Below are positions 50,757-61,739 of a DNA stretch of 64,000 nt, in pieces. Position numbers and translations under genes: made by a program. This DNA comes from Aquilaria yunnanensis (lineage: Eukaryota > Streptophyta > Magnoliopsida > Malvales > Thymelaeaceae), in the NCBI GenBank assembly GCA_039654915.1, contig CM077593.1, positions 116,801,413 to 116,865,412 on the forward strand. Direction: 5' to 3'. The notes under the pieces are model-generated. The model was not told where the DNA came from, ran no database searches, and saw nothing but the letters and a program-made list of their open reading frames with translations. Positions within the stretch are counted from its first letter, which is position 1; each line of letters starts with the position of its first letter.

Positions 50757-51773
50757 GTGCCAGCCCGAAAAACCCGGATAGGGAAAAAACTCACCGAAGG
50801 TGACAAGGAAAAACTTGTATATTTCCTATTAATAAAAAAATATCTATTCGCCTACTCGCCAAAGGATATGCTGGGAGTAGACCTTCGCATAATCCAACAT
50901 AGCCTTAAAGTACGCCCAGAGGCAAAGCCTGTCCGACAAAAAAAGCGAGGCCTCTCGGGGCATAAAAACAACTTCGTAAAAACTGAAGTCCGGCACCTAG
51001 TGGAAGCAGGTGTAATCAGGGAGGTCAAATACTCCGAATGGCTTAGTAACGCGGTTATCGCCACAAAAGAAGGGAGTGATAAACTCCGAATGTGCATCGA
51101 CTTCCGAAATGTGAACGATGTTTGCCCCAAAGACTCATATCCTCTGCCGCCAATAGATCATTTGGTAGATTCAACCGCCAAGTATGGCCTCCTTAGCTTC
51201 CTTGATGCCTTCAGTGGGTATCATTAAATTAGGATAGACCCCGAAGACGAGGAAAAGACCGCTTTCATCACCGAAATTAGTACATATTGCTACATTAGAA
51301 TGCCCTTCGGCCTTAAGAATGTAGGAGCCACGTACCAGAGGTTGATGAACAGGGTCTTCAATTCCCAAATTGGGAGAAACATAGAAGTCTACGTCGATGT
51401 TATGATAGTTAAGAGCAAGCTGCCTAGTAGTCATATCATGGACTTAGAGGAAACATTTCATCAGTTAATGACCTTCGGAATCCGTCTCAACCTCAAAAAA
51501 TGCTTGTTCGGGGTAAACGCGGGTAAGTTCCTCGGATTCATAGTGTCGGAAAGAGGTATCGACGCTAATCCAGAAAAAGTCAAAGCCCTACTGGGATTTC
51601 GAACTCCCACAACGACTAGGGATGTGCAAAGACTCACAGGGAGAATCACGTCTCTCAGCAGATTCATCTCCAGATATAGGGATCGCTACCGACCGTTCTT
51701 CAAAGTCCTCACTAAGGTAGCAAAAAACAGCGGCGACCTCGGAACCGAGGTGCATCATTGGAACGAGGACTGA
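50757..51773 (+). pseudogene. Reverse transcriptase region, catalytic motif altered
   Basis: Two frames, 50757-51227 and 51300-51773, together cover the Ty3/gypsy reverse transcriptase: residues RMCIDFRNVNDVCPKDSYPLP, FLDAFSGYH, then MPFGLKNVGATYQRLMN. A TAA at 51225-51227 follows GYH. The active-site motif, YVDD in this family, reads YVDV: the codon at 51399-51401 is GTT. The second of the two metal-binding aspartates is thus lost. A TGA closes the frame at 51771-51773. Confidence 0.88.
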
Positions 51774-51954
51774 CAAAAAGCCTGCGAAGAGCTCAAAGTC
51801 TACCTAACTCGTCTGCCGACGCTCTAGCAGCCACGGGAAGGGGAACCTTTCGTACTATACCTTGCCGTCACTGAAAAGGCAGTAAGTTTGGTCCTTGTAA
51901 AGGAAGAAGAGGCAAAGCAATGACCAGTATACTATATGAACAAGTCCCTGCATA

Positions 51955-52920
51955 GTGCCGAAGTTAGGTATCCCTTATTACAAAAAAACTATTTATGCCT
52001 TGGTGCTTGCAAGCAGAAAGCTACGTCCTTATTTCCAAGGTCACCCCATTATCGTAAGAAGCAACCTGCCCCTGCGGGATATCATAAAGAGGGTAGATCA
52101 CTCGGGAAGACTTTCGAAATGGTGCATCGAGCTCGACGAGCATGATATCACCTATGAGCCAAGGAAGACAATAAAAGCTCAAGCGTTAGCAGATTTCATT
52201 GTCGAGGTACCCATGGTCGAAAAAAGTCAACCCAACCTCGGGAATAACAAACCTGAGTGGACTCTATTTGTCGACGGAGCCTCCGGCTCTGAACATCAAG
52301 GAGCTGGAGTAATTCTTCGTGGTCCCAAAGGCATGGAAGCTATGAAAGCCATCAAATTTGGGTTTAACATCACCAACAATATGGCAGAGTACGAAGCCTT
52401 TATAGCAAGTTTACGCCTTGCTAGAAGAATTAGTGTGAGAAACCTAAAAGCCCACAGCGATTCTCAGCTAGTGGTCCAACAGATGGCAGGGGACTATAAT
52501 GCGAAGGACCCAACTTTGGCAAAGTATCACGAGCTTGTATCAGAGCTCATCCAAGAGTTCAACGCAGTGCACATCGAGAACGTGCCTCACCGAGACAATG
52601 CTGAAGCAGATACTCTGGCCAAGTCAAAAAAGTCCACCGAAGTACTAAGCCACCTAAGCATAGCAATAATGAGCGTAGCAGCCTCAGAAAGTGGATGGAA
52701 AAAATCCCATAAAAAGGTATCTCACAACCTCGGAGCTTCCCAAAGACCCTCGCGAAGTAGCAAAAGTGTGGAAATGTTCCGGACGATATTTCCTAATTGG
52801 AAAAGAGTTATACTGACAGGGGCACGTGAATCCCCTGCAAATGTGTGTCAGGGAAGAGGACATGGAGACAGTCCTCAAAGAAGTCCACGAGGGGGCCTGT
52901 GGTTCCTACATAGGAATTGA
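51955..52920 (+). CDS. RNase H region of pol
   Basis: A 321-codon open frame. The RNase H domain (about residues 100-222) keeps the four acidic positions: FVDGA, AEYEA, HSDSQL and NAEADTLAK. The preceding part has the tether typical of this position (RSNLPLRDIIKR). The C-terminal portion after about residue 235 runs into a different frame from the integrase that overlaps it, so a frameshift lies near 52800. Confidence 0.8.
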   Translation: MPKLGIPYYKKTIYALVLASRKLRPYFQGHPIIVRSNLPLRDIIKRVDHSGRLSKWCIELDEHDITYEPRKTIKAQALADFIVEVPMVEKSQPNLGNNKPEWTLFVDGASGSEHQGAGVILRGPKGMEAMKAIKFGFNITNNMAEYEAFIASLRLARRISVRNLKAHSDSQLVVQQMAGDYNAKDPTLAKYHELVSELIQEFNAVHIENVPHRDNAEADTLAKSKKSTEVLSHLSIAIMSVAASESGWKKSHKKVSHNLGASQRPSRSSKSVEMFRTIFPNWKRVILTGARESPANVCQGRGHGDSPQRSPRGGLWFLHRN

Positions 52921-53686
52921 CGCCCTAGTAAGAGTACTATTTCGCCAGGGGCACTTTTGGCCCACCTTAAGAAAGGACGTGAGACAATTTGTTCAAAGAT
53001 GTAACAATTGCCAAAGACACGCCATCATCCAAAGGCTGCATTCGAAAATGATAACTTCAGCTAACTACCCTTGTCCCTTCGCAGTATGGGGTATTTATCT
53101 TATTGGGCCTCTCCCAACAGCACCCGGAGGAGTGAAATTCTGCGTAGTCACAGTAGATTACTTCACCAAATGGATAGAAGCAGAGCCCCTGGCAACTATT
53201 TCGGTGAAAGACATACAGAAATTCATCTGGAAGAACATCGTGTGTAGGTTCGGCATACCGAGGGTGATAGTCGCCGACAATGGTTCCTAATTTGTTGACA
53301 TGAGATTCCAAGAGTTTACTGTCGACCTCGGGATAAAAATGCATTTTGCCCCAGTAGCCCATCCCCAGAGCAACAGACAGGTAGAGGTGTCTAACAGAAC
53401 CATCAAGGATGGTTTGAAAAAGAGATTGAGGGAAGCAAAAGGAAAATGGCCAGGAGAACTTCCTAGCGTGTTATGGAGCTATCAGACGACGCCCCGAAGA
53501 GCCACGGGTGAGACACTTTTCTCACTTGTCTTCGAAACAGAGGCCATTATTTTAATCGAAGTAGTCCAACCATCGGTTAGGATACAAGTGTTCGATAAAG
53601 AAGGGAATGACCTCAGGTTGAGAACTAAGCTCAACCTAATTGACGAACACAGAAAAGTGGCGGAACTTAGAAGAAAAGCTTTTTAG
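52826..53686 (+). pseudogene. Integrase region of pol, one stop inside
   Basis: An N-terminal zinc-binding part (VHEGACGSYIG, then CNNCQRH; the second histidine of the finger reads Y), a core with VTVDYFTKWIEAEP and VADNGS, and EVSNRTIKDGLKKRL carrying the catalytic glutamate region. The TAA at 53288-53290 directly after VADNGS stands where a glutamine codon is usual. It would insert element DNA into the host genome; as written it cannot make a full protein. Some C-terminal integrase sequence continues to about 53870 with further stops. Confidence 0.85.
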
Positions 53687-54545
53687 CAAAGGGTAGCCAT
53701 AGCTACGAACTTGTATGTCAAGCGAAAGGGAATTAGGAAGGGAGACCTTGTTCTCCAGAAGGCTGAGTTTGAACCCTAAAGATCATCTCACGGAGTACTT
53801 TGGGCAAACTGGGAAGGGCCTTATTTGGTCCTTGACGAAGTTCGGCCAGGAGTCTATGAGCTCGGCGATATCGAAGGTAAAGAATTGAAAAACTCATGAC
53901 ATTCAGATGCTCTAAAGAAATTTTATACTTAGAAATTTTTTCAGGAAATTGTACACTTAGAAAAATTTCTAAGTACAAAAAAAGCTTTCTGGCAAAAATA
54001 GCCCCATCTAAGAAATCTAGTTGAACAAGGTGCGAGTATTCAATTGTGAAAATCACACATTTTCTCTGAAGGCACGTCAACCAAACGCGGCTGATAAAAA
54101 TTGGGCAAAGCTTTGCCAGAACTGGTGTTGTGCCAAACATGGTTGATAAAAGACGCGGAAAGTATCTTCCCAAAGGTCTGAGACCGAAAGTGGTCAAACT
54201 AAATCTCGGAACTGAAGATTACTTAAGGAGAAACTTGTCTTGAGATTTAGCCAAAATTTTGGAGGAAAGAAAGAATTTTATTAAGCAACCTTATTACAAG
54301 GAGGAAATTACAAGAAGAAGGTTACAAAGAAAAAGAAAATGTAAAACCCTGGACACCTAAGGGGTCCCGCCATCATGAGATGCTCCCTCCCCGCCATCCT
54401 TCGTTGCGACCTTCGGCGCCAAAGGAAAGGCGAATGGTAGGTTGAGATGATCTATCTTGGATCAAGCCCAGCGAGGCCCCTCGGGGATGTCTAAGGCCGC
54501 CAAAAAGGAGAGGTCGAGGTCGGGGTGCCTTGTCAAAACTTGATG

Positions 54546-57120
54546 TCAAGCCAGACAAAAACCTTGCTGGAAAACAACCTTGGTTGCTTGGTCAGCCTTG
54601 TCTTTCTCGACGGACAAGGCGTCCAACTCGTTCTCCAACCTGGTGACCTCATTCTCAAGCTTCTTCGTCTTCTTCTTCTTCTTTATCTCCTTCTTCAACG
54701 CCTTGACCTCAGCTTGAAGATTAGCATTATCAGTGAGGGCCTTCGTCAAGATAGCAGAGTCCTCTTTTTTCCCCTTTTGGTAGGCCTCGTTGGCCGAAGT
54801 TAGCTCGACGACCTTCGCACCGAGGTCGGACATCTTTTGGGAGAAATCCTTTAAGAGTTCCTCCTGACCCTTCAAGAACTCCTCCTGAAGCTTGCCAACC
54901 TCCTCTTTGGCTATTTTGCTCAACTCAGCGTTCTTAACAACCGAGTTAGTGCAAAATATCTTGGCCTTCTCCAGACGATCTTCGGCCTAAGTCGGACCGA
55001 AGATTGTTTCGCTGCCCAAGCTCTGAAATATCCACTGTATGCCAAGAGCTGCAAAAAAGAAGGACAATCGGTGAAGTTTTACAAAAGAAAACTAAACACT
55101 TAGAAAAATTTGGAGAAAAGATTTAGGGCCTAAAGAATACCTGGGCAGCGTGTTGGGACATCCTCGTAGTGAGGACCTCCATGTTCGGACACTCATCCGA
55201 CAAGGACTTGAAAGTGGCTTGGGTGAGCACGCCCCTCGCCATTTGGGGAGCCATTTGCTGGCTGTCTTCGGAGAACAAATTCATGTCCTCCGTGAAAGAC
55301 TAGAAAGGCTCCCTTAGAACCTTATCCTTCGGGATATGGGAGTCCCGAAAGGCCCCCTTCCGGGCGTGCTCCACCATCCATGCCGAGGGCGCCAGTTTTT
55401 CTGCAAAGTCACGCCGCAGTTCCATCAGTACATTGTCCCTTAGCCATACATCTAAAAGATGAAGAATGCTAAAAATGTTCGAATTTACAAATAAATGGCT
55501 AAGGGGCAAACCTGGTGGGACCTTGGTGATGTCATCGTCCGAATCATGGAATTCCTCCACTTCAGCAGGGACGTGTTTGCCTTTGTTTCATCTTCACTCC
55601 TCGAGCTCCTCGGCAGAAGGCCCTCCTGCTGAAGTGCCCAAGATATCCGCCGAAGTGACGGGACTCCGGGGAGTGGAGCTGATGGCCAGCTTTGATGGTC
55701 GGTCGGCGTGGACCAGAGGCTGGTCCCCGACCTTTTAGACATCTTTCGGAGGGGGGGGAAGGTCCTTCTTCACTTTTTTGGCTGAGGATGGCCCCATTCC
55801 AGTTGCCTTCCTCCTCTTCGGGGCGGCCTTGTTCTTCTGTTCCCCATTCTCGGCCTGGCTGAGGAAAAGGGACTTGTAGAAGGTGGCTGACTGGTCGCCC
55901 ATCTCTAAAAAAGGAAAAAAAAATATCAGTGTAAGTCCAAAAGGATACTTAGGCCAAAAATTTGGAAAGTAACTTACTTTCAACAAGAGCTTCATAAGTG
56001 CATCACCAGCCAAGACTTCTTCCCATCGATGGTAGGAGCTGGCATGCAAAAATCAGTTTTGTGCTCCTTGAGCACCCTTAGCTCCCGAAGAACCTCTTCG
56101 GTCATAAGGTTCCACCTGACAGGGAAGGGATACAAGGAGCGTGGTGGGACCTCGGCATCCCAATCGGTGATAGCTCGAATACGGCTGTCGAAGTCCTCAA
56201 ACCTCGCTGCTAACTCAGGAGTTAACAACTTCTTAGGATCAACAACGCCCGTCTCCAGCGTCCCCCAGGCCCACCTAGTTGACACGTGCGACCACGCCTC
56301 TGCCATCGTCAGGAAGAAGAACTTCCTTTGCCACCCTCGCCAACTATCTTTAGTGTCGAAGGTGAACATATATTTTTTGCTCCCACATCCCCCAGGTAGC
56401 ATGAAATAGAAGCCACCCTTCAGAACCGGGTAGAGCTTGTAATACTGCATGAAGATGATGAATTGGGGTTCTGTCTTGAAAACCCCACACATGCAGAGAA
56501 ATACATTAAAGTAGGAATAGGAATTGGGAGGAAGCTGATTTACGGCTATACCATGGAATTGGTGAAAGTTGCAAATCATCTTCAGTGGAGGAAACCGAAG
56601 TCCGGCCATAAGTTGGGCTCGAAAAATAGTGACCTCGTCCGATCTATTCATGAAGCTGAACAGGCCAGGACTAGGTAGCAGGATAACGGCATAAAAAGGA
56701 AGGAAAAATTTAGTTATCCACTTCGTTAACTTCTCCGAAGTGGTGCAACACGGATAAAACATGAGAGGAAGCCAGCTCTCGGGAGTAGTTTGGACGGACA
56801 TGATTGGGATAGGGGAGGACATGTTTTGCTAAAAGAAACGGCTCCGGGAAAGAATGTCAAGGGACTTTGGGAAAAAGAAAAGAACTTTGGACTCTAGAAA
56901 AAATGGAAACAGAAGAAACCGAGGGGCCTTTGGAAGAAAAACCCACCAAAACGTTTGCCGAAGTCGGGGTTAGTAGACGATGTTGTAAAAAGTTGCCGGA
57001 AATCACTCCGCCGCTGGCACCACCGCAAAAAAGATGGAAGAGCTTGAGAACAAATGAGAGCAGGACAGAAGCAAAGGAAAGCAAATAAGGGCCATGAGGA
57101 GAAGAAAGGTTTATATAGGC
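54546..57120 (-). CDS. Antisense gene of the Tat-like element
   Basis: Convergent to gag-pol, between integrase and 3' LTR. Exon 1 (56822 down to about 55978) encodes some 276 residues resembling the plant 'putative gypsy-type transposon' protein family (Transposase_28): a hydrophobic block, then PPNSYSYFNVFLCMC and FKTEPQFIIFMQYY. A frame change near 56020 precedes a perfect GTAAGT donor at 55977-55972. A likely second exon starts after the AG near 55904 (lysine-rich tail, KKVKKDLPPP). Further frames at 55300-55560 and 54546-54923 follow; the last is a long coiled coil rich in E, K and L. A TATA box on the minus strand lies at 57108-57118. Function is unknown. Such antisense ORFs are known in Tat-group elements. 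Confidence 0.65.
57105..57120 (-). promoter_or_regulatory. TATA box of the antisense gene
   Basis: CCTATATAAACC on the minus strand, about 290 bp before the antisense ATG at 56822 and outside the LTR, which suggests a promoter independent of the LTR. Confidence 0.6.
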
Positions 57121-57578
57121 CGAATGAGGTTGGCAAATCGTCGCCATAACTATCCCTCGAAGACGAATCATCGTGATATTACCTGCTGAAGGCGAAGAGA
57201 CGTGGCTACTATAACCGATGCCACTGTTCCCCAATAGCCACGTGACACGTGTCGTCTAGCACAGGAGATGAGGGCAAGCCTCCTGACAACATGGATGCCT
57301 AGGCAGGATCATCCGAAGAGGCGTGCCTGACTAATTATGAGACATGACAGTTCGTTGACACGCGGCAGAAAATTTGAGAGGAGGAATACACACCTCGAGA
57401 AAAAGCCAAAGGCTTAGCTAAGAGACGAGGAGTAGCACCTACAACCTACCTCATGTGGAAAGGCACACCCTCGGAGAACGAAGTGTCCCCCCGCCCAAAG
57501 ATAATTGCCAGCCTTCATAAATGGACCTCACGAAGTACTTTGAGAATCTACACGCCGAAGAAATCACTTCAGCTTTCT

Positions 57579-57590
57579 AAGGGGGGCATG
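57579..57590 (+). other. Polypurine tract
   Basis: AAGGGGGGCATG immediately before the 3' LTR start at 57591. Confidence 0.75.
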
Positions 57591-58402
57591 TGATAGCCAA
57601 AGGGCTATTACCCTTCGGAAAGCCGAGCTCTGGCAAAATGTCACCCTCGGGAAATACGAGCGTCAATCTTGGTAAGACAGGGTCTGACCTCCTGACCCCT
57701 GGACCTCGGTGATCCACCATCATCTTCGGGAAGTGATAGCATTAACTTCGAGAACACGGTGTTCCACCACCCCTTGGTAAAATGGCCTGACTAGCTTCAG
57801 CAGAGATGACTCACCATCCTCGGAAGATGAGAACATCCTCCGAAAGGAGTCCCCGTGCCGAGGGGAATCACAAATGACTGAAGTAACCTCGGCAAGAAGC
57901 TCTTCCGTCCCAAAGAGGTCTCTTTCATCGAGGGGGTCTCAAGAATACGACAAAAATAGTTAAGGAGCCTCTGACACGCCGCCCTCGTACACGTCCTGAC
58001 ACGCAGACCTCCCACGGCCCTAACTCCTGACCAAGATGGCCTATGGTCGCCTAGAAGTCCCCGTTTCTAAAGGTATAGACTGCATCCAACCGAACACGTG
58101 TTATGACCTGAACGGGCCGTGTTGAGCAGGCTTTTCTTGACACTTCCCTATAAATACTTGGGAAATGACCTTGGTAAGGGGATGACACTACTCGCTACCC
58201 ATTACTCTCCATCTAGCTAAATACTGACTTAGGCGTCGGAGGCTCCTCCCCCGGAAAAACACTCCGGGGATCTCCTAACCCCCGTTCTTTGAATCTTTCA
58301 GGCAACCACCTCCTCTGAAAGCCCCTTTCGCAGATACCCTTTTCACCAAAAGTCCCTGTTGCAGGCTACTATGTCATACAACGAGGATGCCAACGGGCAT
58401 CA
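57591..58402 (+). repeat. 3' LTR of the Tat-like element
   Basis: Begins TGATAGCCAAAGGGC, ends GGGCATCA, TATA box TATAAATA at 58149-58156. It is followed by the target duplicate GCGTG. Confidence 0.92.
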
Positions 58403-58407
58403 GCGTG

Positions 58408-59767
58408 TAATTAAGGTGAAGAAGGATTTAGGCATAATGTTGGTTTTGGTCCTAATTTTCTGTTCTGTCCTGGATAAGTCCCCAAAGTATTTTTGTGTAC
58501 AAATAAGGGACCAGGTGCGTGACACATGCACTTGAAGCCTACATAAGTTGACTTTCAATTATTTTCTCGGCCATCTTCTTCCTCCAGCTCCAGACCACCT
58601 GAAAGCACTCTCTCCTCTTCGTAACTCCATAGCTAAACCAAATTCATGCTCCAATCCATCAAAATCAAGCACAATTAAGCAAGTTTTTGAAGAAAATCCA
58701 AGTATGGAATTATCCTAAGCTTGATTTTCAAGTTACTTGTTCAAGTAAGTGTTGTTTTGTTCTTCTCCTGTTTTTGAGCTTCTTATGACTCTATAGCTGC
58801 TGAAAAATATGTTTTTAAGTTGGTACTTGTTTGTTTATTAAGGGAAAAACAACAAGAAAAACTTAGGAACCAAGCTTAAGTATGAAGGAACTTAAACACG
58901 ATTTGATTCAAGGGTAAGAGCTAATTTGGTTCTTCCTTATTCTTGTTTAATTACAGGTTTTATGGGTTTATTAATCTAGTATTAAGTGTATTTAAATTAG
59001 TTTTTGTTAAGCTAGAAAAAATAAGAAATTAAAGAGGACCAAGAAACATTTTATATGTGTGTTGAGCAAAGGGCCAGTTAATTGGAATCCAATGAGAGGG
59101 TTACTCCTAACCACTTAAACCATAAGGAATGTTGTAATATTATCCTAATTATGGTTTATTTACGTAGCTAAATGATCAATTAGAAAAGAAATACTCAAGC
59201 TACTATAAAGGTACAAAGAATGATACAAAACCAAGACTATAAGGATACTGAAGTTGGTGTTTGCTTATATTAATTATTCAAGATAAGGGATTTTAAGTTC
59301 AAATTAAAATTGATGCATTAAGTATTTTTACAATGCATTAATTAACAGAGTAAGAGGTGGACAAGAAGTGGCTTAAGGACTAAGTGATTAAATAGCCCTT
59401 AAGTAAGTATACAGGGTACTAAGTATTCAAGATAGGCTTTGATGCTAAAGAGTACCCTAGCTAAACTACCAAGCTTAGTAAGAATGAGCCACCAAGAACT
59501 CCTGTACAATGTGAGCAAACTAAGTAATGGCAAGTCAAGCTTGATAAGTTAAGAGTTAAGCTCTTTTAAGAAGGACTAAGTTGAGGATGAGTTCCCCACC
59601 ATAAAACCCGTACTAGTGGCTATTAGTTAATACCTCATAATGTTTTGAGCTTACATTAAGATGTGTATATATGTTATATACTTTAGGTCCTAAAGTTTAT
59701 TTTGCAGGTATTTAATTCCTTACTGAGAATTTATAATTCTCAATTCCCTTAAGTGTTACATTGTACA
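58408..59767 (+). mobile_element. Right part of the solo chromovirus-like LTR
   Basis: Continuation of 47215-47598: GTGTACAAATAAGGGACCAGG and GTGACACATGCAC, a T/C-rich leader, and further typical Tekay-like LTR sequence. The end is near TGTTACA (59754-59760) or TTGTACA (59761-59767). After it the wax synthase flank shared with copy 1 resumes at about 59800. Confidence 0.6.
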
Positions 59768-59799
59768 GATACTAATAGTATGAAGCCTAACACACATTG

Positions 59800-60440
59800 A
59801 ATGACCCAATTTAGGAAAGCCATTTAGGAATTTACATGAAAATCAAGACCGCAGCTGTAATTAAAAAGTAAATTTAACCAGTAATGTCAGTAAGTCCTAG
59901 GGGGCAATTCTGCAATCTACATGTACCACGATCTTAACTGAGTTAGTAGAGATGCGTTTACTCTAACCTTAATGTTAGAGATTGGAAATTTGGAATCCTA
60001 GCAAATACATGGATACATTTATTGACATGAAACAGACAAGACCCAGAAGAATGCAAACTTGGTCCCAGGTTCATGGAGGGAGCCCACAAAACAGCCAAAA
60101 TACATTAATCAACTCTATACTTTTGCATCTGTTTGTGTGTGTAATACTTCTGGGCTAAAATCATCAATGTTTTTTTTTTTTTTTTTGAAGTCTGTTTTTC
60201 ACCGAGGCTAAAAACTTTCAAACTGTAACTCCGCCATGCCATTGAAATTGTTGTGTAATTTAAAATTGGGTCGTGATATTTATGTGTCACATTTATATAT
60301 ATTCAATTGCTACATTCAAGAAGCCTGTATTGTATTGTAATTGGGTGAATGCGACACGTTTAGTATTGTGTTTGATATCGTTGGCACTATATATATTTTA
60401 CTCCGCACAAAGTTTGAGTGCGATGTGAAACGGACGATGT
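59800..60440 (-). repeat. 3' flank of wax synthase copy 3
   Basis: Partner of 1741-2385. It includes an insertion of about 40 bp (near 60295-60335) relative to copy 1. Confidence 0.8.
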
Positions 60441-60672
60441 AGAGTAGAGCTTTGTATGCTAACAATTCTACCGGAAAGTTTGGCTAGGAAAAAAAAAAAA
60501 AGGGAATTAAACCACTAATCGTTTAACAAATAAAAATTCTCTAGTCTATGATGTGATTCAACTCTCTTTCATTTCTGTTCGGTAATTAAACAATGTCAAA
60601 CTCCAATATCTTTCTTTAACGCCGTTATAACGATTGTTCGGTATTCCCGTCCCCATCTCCCAGTTGCCATCG

Positions 60673-61698
60673 TCACCGGGACATGACGGAGAGGGCAACG
60701 TTCTTCACAAACGCCCCCACCGCCGCGTACTCCGCAAACGCCCTCTCGTCGGCTCTGCATCGCAGAAGCGGCGGGAAGAACAGCCAGAAGACGGTGGCTA
60801 ACACGAACCCAACTGTCAATGGAGCTGAAACGACGCCGGTCAACCTCCAGTTTCGGGACTCCAATGCCTTCTTCAACCCGATCTCCGCCATCAGACAGAC
60901 CCCGTGAAAGAGAAAGAAGCACGTGATCTCCCACGTGGGTCTCATGCGCCCCAGGTAGAAGAAAATCAGCTCGTGCATGACCGCGGATACGACAAAAGCC
61001 CCAAAAACAGCTGGGAGTGGAGCCCATTTCCGGCCGACGACACGTGCCGCAGCGTCTCGAACGGGGGCGTAAATGGTCGTGTGGAGGATGCTGGTGACCA
61101 TTAGGTTCCATCTTCGGCCCCAGAAATCTTGTAGAGAAGTGGAGAGGAATGGCTCGTTGAACTGCTGTTCTAGCTCCACGTTCAGTACCGCCCGAGACAG
61201 AGCCGCTGCCATGGCCAGAACGATCTCCAAGCAGAAGTATATGTGGAAAGAATAAAGCACCAAAACAAATGTCGGATTGAGGTGTTCGCTATAATCGTAT
61301 ACTTTTAGCAACACCCCAAGAAGAAGCGTCTTCGTTGCGAAATTTAGAGACGATTGGGGACCCTTGGATGGTTTTTGGGATTGTCGGATTTTGATGGGAA
61401 AGCAAGCGACGGCAATGAAGCGAGGGAGAGAGAGGGAGGGGGAGGAAAGGGGGCCTTTGCCGAAGGCGAAAAGCAGGAGCTTGAAATTGGCGAGCCAGGC
61501 AACGAAGAAGCCGGTTATGCCGGCGAAATGGACGGAGGAGAGATTTAGAGGGAGGAGGAGGAAGAGGAAGACGATGGGAAGCACAAAGATGAGCCTGGTG
61601 GTGGATCTAGACGTCATCGTTCGGATGAGGTAACAGAAGCAGAGGGAGAGGAATACAGAGAGCCATACCTTGGCCAGATTGAAGATTTCTTGGCCCAT
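60673..61698 (-). CDS. Wax synthase-like MBOAT acyltransferase, copy 3
   Basis: Intronless, 341 codons from the ATG of the MGQEIF segment. It retains SLQDFWGRRWN and the MHEL histidine, with no frame break, and should be an ER membrane acyltransferase like its paralogues. It is the most divergent of the three by eye: VVGRKWAPLPAVFGAF, LESRNWRLTGVVSAPL and a changed C-terminus (DERAFAEYAAVGAF). Its upstream region beyond about 61740 does not match copies 1 and 2, so its promoter differs. Substrate unknown. Confidence 0.9.
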   Translation of the reverse strand: MGQEIFNLAKVWLSVFLSLCFCYLIRTMTSRSTTRLIFVLPIVFLFLLLPLNLSSVHFAGITGFFVAWLANFKLLLFAFGKGPLSSPSLSLPRFIAVACFPIKIRQSQKPSKGPQSSLNFATKTLLLGVLLKVYDYSEHLNPTFVLVLYSFHIYFCLEIVLAMAAALSRAVLNVELEQQFNEPFLSTSLQDFWGRRWNLMVTSILHTTIYAPVRDAAARVVGRKWAPLPAVFGAFVVSAVMHELIFFYLGRMRPTWEITCFFLFHGVCLMAEIGLKKALESRNWRLTGVVSAPLTVGFVLATVFWLFFPPLLRCRADERAFAEYAAVGAFVKNVALSVMSR

Positions 61699-61739
61699 TT
61701 TTCTTCTTCTGTTGCCGATCAATCTGAGGAAGAAGTTGA

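Larger units (their letters stand above)
47599..58402 (+). mobile_element. Ty3/gypsy retrotransposon, Tat-like, 10.8 kb
   Basis: Two LTRs of about 0.8 kb in direct orientation, TG...CA ends, a primer-binding site, a polypurine tract and a perfect 5-bp target duplication GCGTG (47594-47598 and 58403-58407). Internal order is gag, protease, reverse transcriptase, RNase H, integrase, then an antisense gene and the 3' LTR. The pol order (integrase last) makes it Ty3/gypsy; the antisense gene points to the Tat group. Several stop codons and frameshifts, and a changed reverse-transcriptase catalytic residue, make it non-autonomous. It is inserted within an older solo LTR. Confidence 0.92.
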
